Shown here piece after piece: positions 62,718 to 64,000 of a DNA stretch of 64,000 bases. Origin of the DNA: Prauserella aidingensis (lineage in GTDB: Bacteria > Actinomycetota > Actinomycetes > Mycobacteriales > Pseudonocardiaceae). Positions within the stretch are counted from its first letter, which is position 1; every line of letters starts with the position of its first letter. Made by a program: the position numbers and the translations under genes. Location: NCBI RefSeq assembly GCF_024171865.1, contig NZ_JAMTCN010000002.1:124001-188000 (forward strand), read 5' to 3'. The notes under the pieces are model-generated. The model was not told where the DNA came from and searched no databases. It was given only the letters and a program-made list of their open reading frames with translations.

Positions 62718-63533
62718 ATGCCACCGAAAGACCACGACGGCCACGACGACGCGAAGACCGAGGACGCGAAGAACATGGTGAACTCCGTGGTCCGCGCCGG
62801 CCAGTTGCTGGACGCCTTCGACAGCGGAAAGCCCGTTCTCGGGCTCACGGAGCTGTGCGCGGCCACCGGTCTGAACAAGACCACGACTCATCGCCTGCTC
62901 AACACGCTCGTTCGGATGGGCTGGCTGACGAGGACGCCCGACGGTGACTACAAGATCGGCATGAAACTGTTCAGCCTCGGGTCGGTGGCTCTCGCCGACT
63001 TCAACCTCCGCGACGAGGCCAGGCCCTCGCTGCTGTCGCTCGCCGAGCGGTTCGGCGACACGGCATACCTCATGATCCCCGGCGACGGCGGGGCGGTGGT
63101 CATCGACCGCTATGAAGGGTCGAGCCCACTGTCGGTGAAACACATCGGCATCGGGACCGTGCTGCCCTACCACGCCGCCGCGGGTCCGATGACCATGCTC
63201 GCGTACGTCCCCGAACTGCGGGAGCGTTGGCTCGCCGAGCCGCTGAAGGCGTTCACTCGGCATACGGTGCACGACCGCGCCGACCTCGAATCACAGCTCG
63301 ACCGGATCCGCGACGAGGGCTACACCATCAGCGACGAGGACTACCTCAACGGCGTCGGTGCGGTCGCCGCCCCGGTGTTCGACCGGACGGGAAAGTTGGA
63401 GGCCACCATCAGTCTCGGCGGACCGGCCGGCGACTTCAGGGGCAGTCAGCTCGTCAGCATCATCAGCGCTGTCAGGGACGCCGCCGCCACCATCTCCGCT
63501 CGACTCGGGTCGCCGTTGGACGAGGCGGGCTGA
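62718..63533 (+). CDS. IclR family transcriptional regulator
   Basis: A 271-residue regulator: an N-terminal winged helix (LTELCAATGLNKTTTHRLLNTL) and a C-terminal GAF-like effector domain (YEGSSPLSVKHIGIG, ending VRDAAATISARLG). A charged leader of about 18 residues is present. Members usually repress or activate nearby catabolic operons in answer to a pathway acid. It lies 86 bp after the ligase gene and probably binds the dyads at 60917-60978. Confidence 0.92.
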   Translation: MPPKDHDGHDDAKTEDAKNMVNSVVRAGQLLDAFDSGKPVLGLTELCAATGLNKTTTHRLLNTLVRMGWLTRTPDGDYKIGMKLFSLGSVALADFNLRDEARPSLLSLAERFGDTAYLMIPGDGGAVVIDRYEGSSPLSVKHIGIGTVLPYHAAAGPMTMLAYVPELRERWLAEPLKAFTRHTVHDRADLESQLDRIRDEGYTISDEDYLNGVGAVAAPVFDRTGKLEATISLGGPAGDFRGSQLVSIISAVRDAAATISARLGSPLDEAG

Positions 63534-63610
63534 CAAGGCGGACGAACCCGGCGGCGGGTGTGGCGCACGTCTAGTCCTCGGGGCGGGCGGCGCCACCTAC
63601 CCTGTGGCTC

Positions 63611-64000
63611 ATGCCGATGTTCGCGTTCGAAGGTAAGCGCCCCTCCGTCCATCCCGAGGCGTGGATCGCGCCGACGGCCACGCTCGTCGGCGACGTCGTC
63701 GTCGAGAAGGGCGCGTCGATCTGGTACGGCGTCGTCGTCCGCGCGGACTTCGGCCGCATCGTGATCCGCGAGGGTGCGAACGTGCAGGACAACTCGGTGC
63801 TGCACGTCAACGACGGGGTGTGCGAGGTCGGCGCGAACGCCACCGTCGGGCACTCGTGCATCGTGCACGACTGCACCGTCGGGGAGCAGGCACTCATCGG
63901 CAACGCCGCCACGATCCTCGACAAGGCCACCGTCGGAGCACGCACCCTCGTCGCCGCGGGTGCCACCGTCACCCCCGGTACCGAGGTGCCCTCCGAGGTC
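63611..64000 (+). CDS. Gamma-carbonic anhydrase family protein, partial
   Basis: The first 130 residues of a left-handed beta-helix protein cut by the window end. Hexapeptide repeats (VGDVVVEKGASIWYGVVVRAD) and the metal-binding histidines in VLHVND and VGHSCIVHDC match the gamma-class carbonic anhydrase/PaaY group. Whether it hydrates CO2 or is a thioesterase-like relative is not decidable from this part. It starts 77 bp after the IclR gene with its own spacing, so it may not belong to the catabolic island. Confidence 0.9.
   Translation, partial: MPMFAFEGKRPSVHPEAWIAPTATLVGDVVVEKGASIWYGVVVRADFGRIVIREGANVQDNSVLHVNDGVCEVGANATVGHSCIVHDCTVGEQALIGNAATILDKATVGARTLVAAGATVTPGTEVPSEV

Overview
The window is a high-GC actinobacterial chromosome segment. 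It most resembles the Pseudonocardiaceae (Saccharomonospora, Prauserella or Amycolatopsis type). This rests on GC-rich codons with many GTG and TTG starts, a Tad locus with a DUF4244-type pilin, LAxTG surface proteins, and a cutinase closely resembling the polyester hydrolases known from Saccharomonospora and Thermobifida. The genus is an inference. I see no insertion sequence, phage, CRISPR array or antibiotic cluster.

Layout. 0-2.2 kb: TetR regulator with an ABC exporter. 2.3-7.5 kb: EphE-like hydrolase with a holin-like membrane protein, POT peptide transporter, VIT1-like metal transporter, OsmC protein, and a small coiled-coil protein behind a LexA-like box. 8-12 kb: L,D-transpeptidase lipoprotein, Gly/Asp-rich secreted protein, acetyl-CoA synthetase. 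12.1-13.4 kb: phosphoribosyltransferase coupled to a degenerate Fic-like protein. 13.4-20.8 kb: peptidoglycan recycling set (murQ, murR, AmiE-like hydrolase, namZ, nagZ), all leftward. 21.4-28.6 kb: HAD phosphatase, then ssd and a Tad pilus operon preceded by two perfect DnaA boxes. 28.8-34.5 kb: prim-pol-like protein, MrfA-type helicase, membrane pyrophosphatase. 34.7-44.5 kb: lipoprotein, frameshifted MerR/TipAL regulator, topA, membrane protein, MFS transporter fused to a degenerate thymidylate kinase, DNA polymerase III delta prime. 44.7-47 kb: secreted protein, tRNA-Thr(CGT), 83-bp tandem repeats. 47.1-50.8 kb: cutinase divergent from a LuxR-family regulator. 50.8-56.8 kb: three LAxTG-type surface-protein genes, each carrying a disabling lesion. 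56.9-63.5 kb: a catabolic island (MFS transporter, aconitase-type hydratase subunits, PEP-mutase/isocitrate-lyase-type lyase, divergent acyl-CoA ligase, IclR regulator). The window ends inside a gamma-carbonic anhydrase gene.

How the genes work together. The backbone (ephE, holin-like gene, acs, HAD gene, ssd, tad genes, helicase, topA, delta prime) follows the gene order I recall for the Mycobacterium tuberculosis Rv3644c-Rv3670 segment, so it is an old actinobacterial core block. The recycling cluster, surface-protein genes, cutinase pair and catabolic island look like accessory insertions. The recycling enzymes form a path from wall fragments through NagZ, NamZ and the amidase-like hydrolase to MurNAc, with MurR/MurQ acting on the phosphorylated sugar. 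The catabolic island reads as: import a branched C5-C6 dicarboxylic acid, hydrate it (aconitase pair), cleave it (lyase), activate the acid released (ligase). Its closest known analogue is the 2,3-dimethylmalate branch of nicotinate fermentation.

Four genes or remnants carry lesions (MerR near 35545, the remnant at 50802-51343, RCC1 at 52398, Ig protein near 53875). At least two fit a single missing base in a short G/C context, so assembly error must be excluded before calling them pseudogenes.
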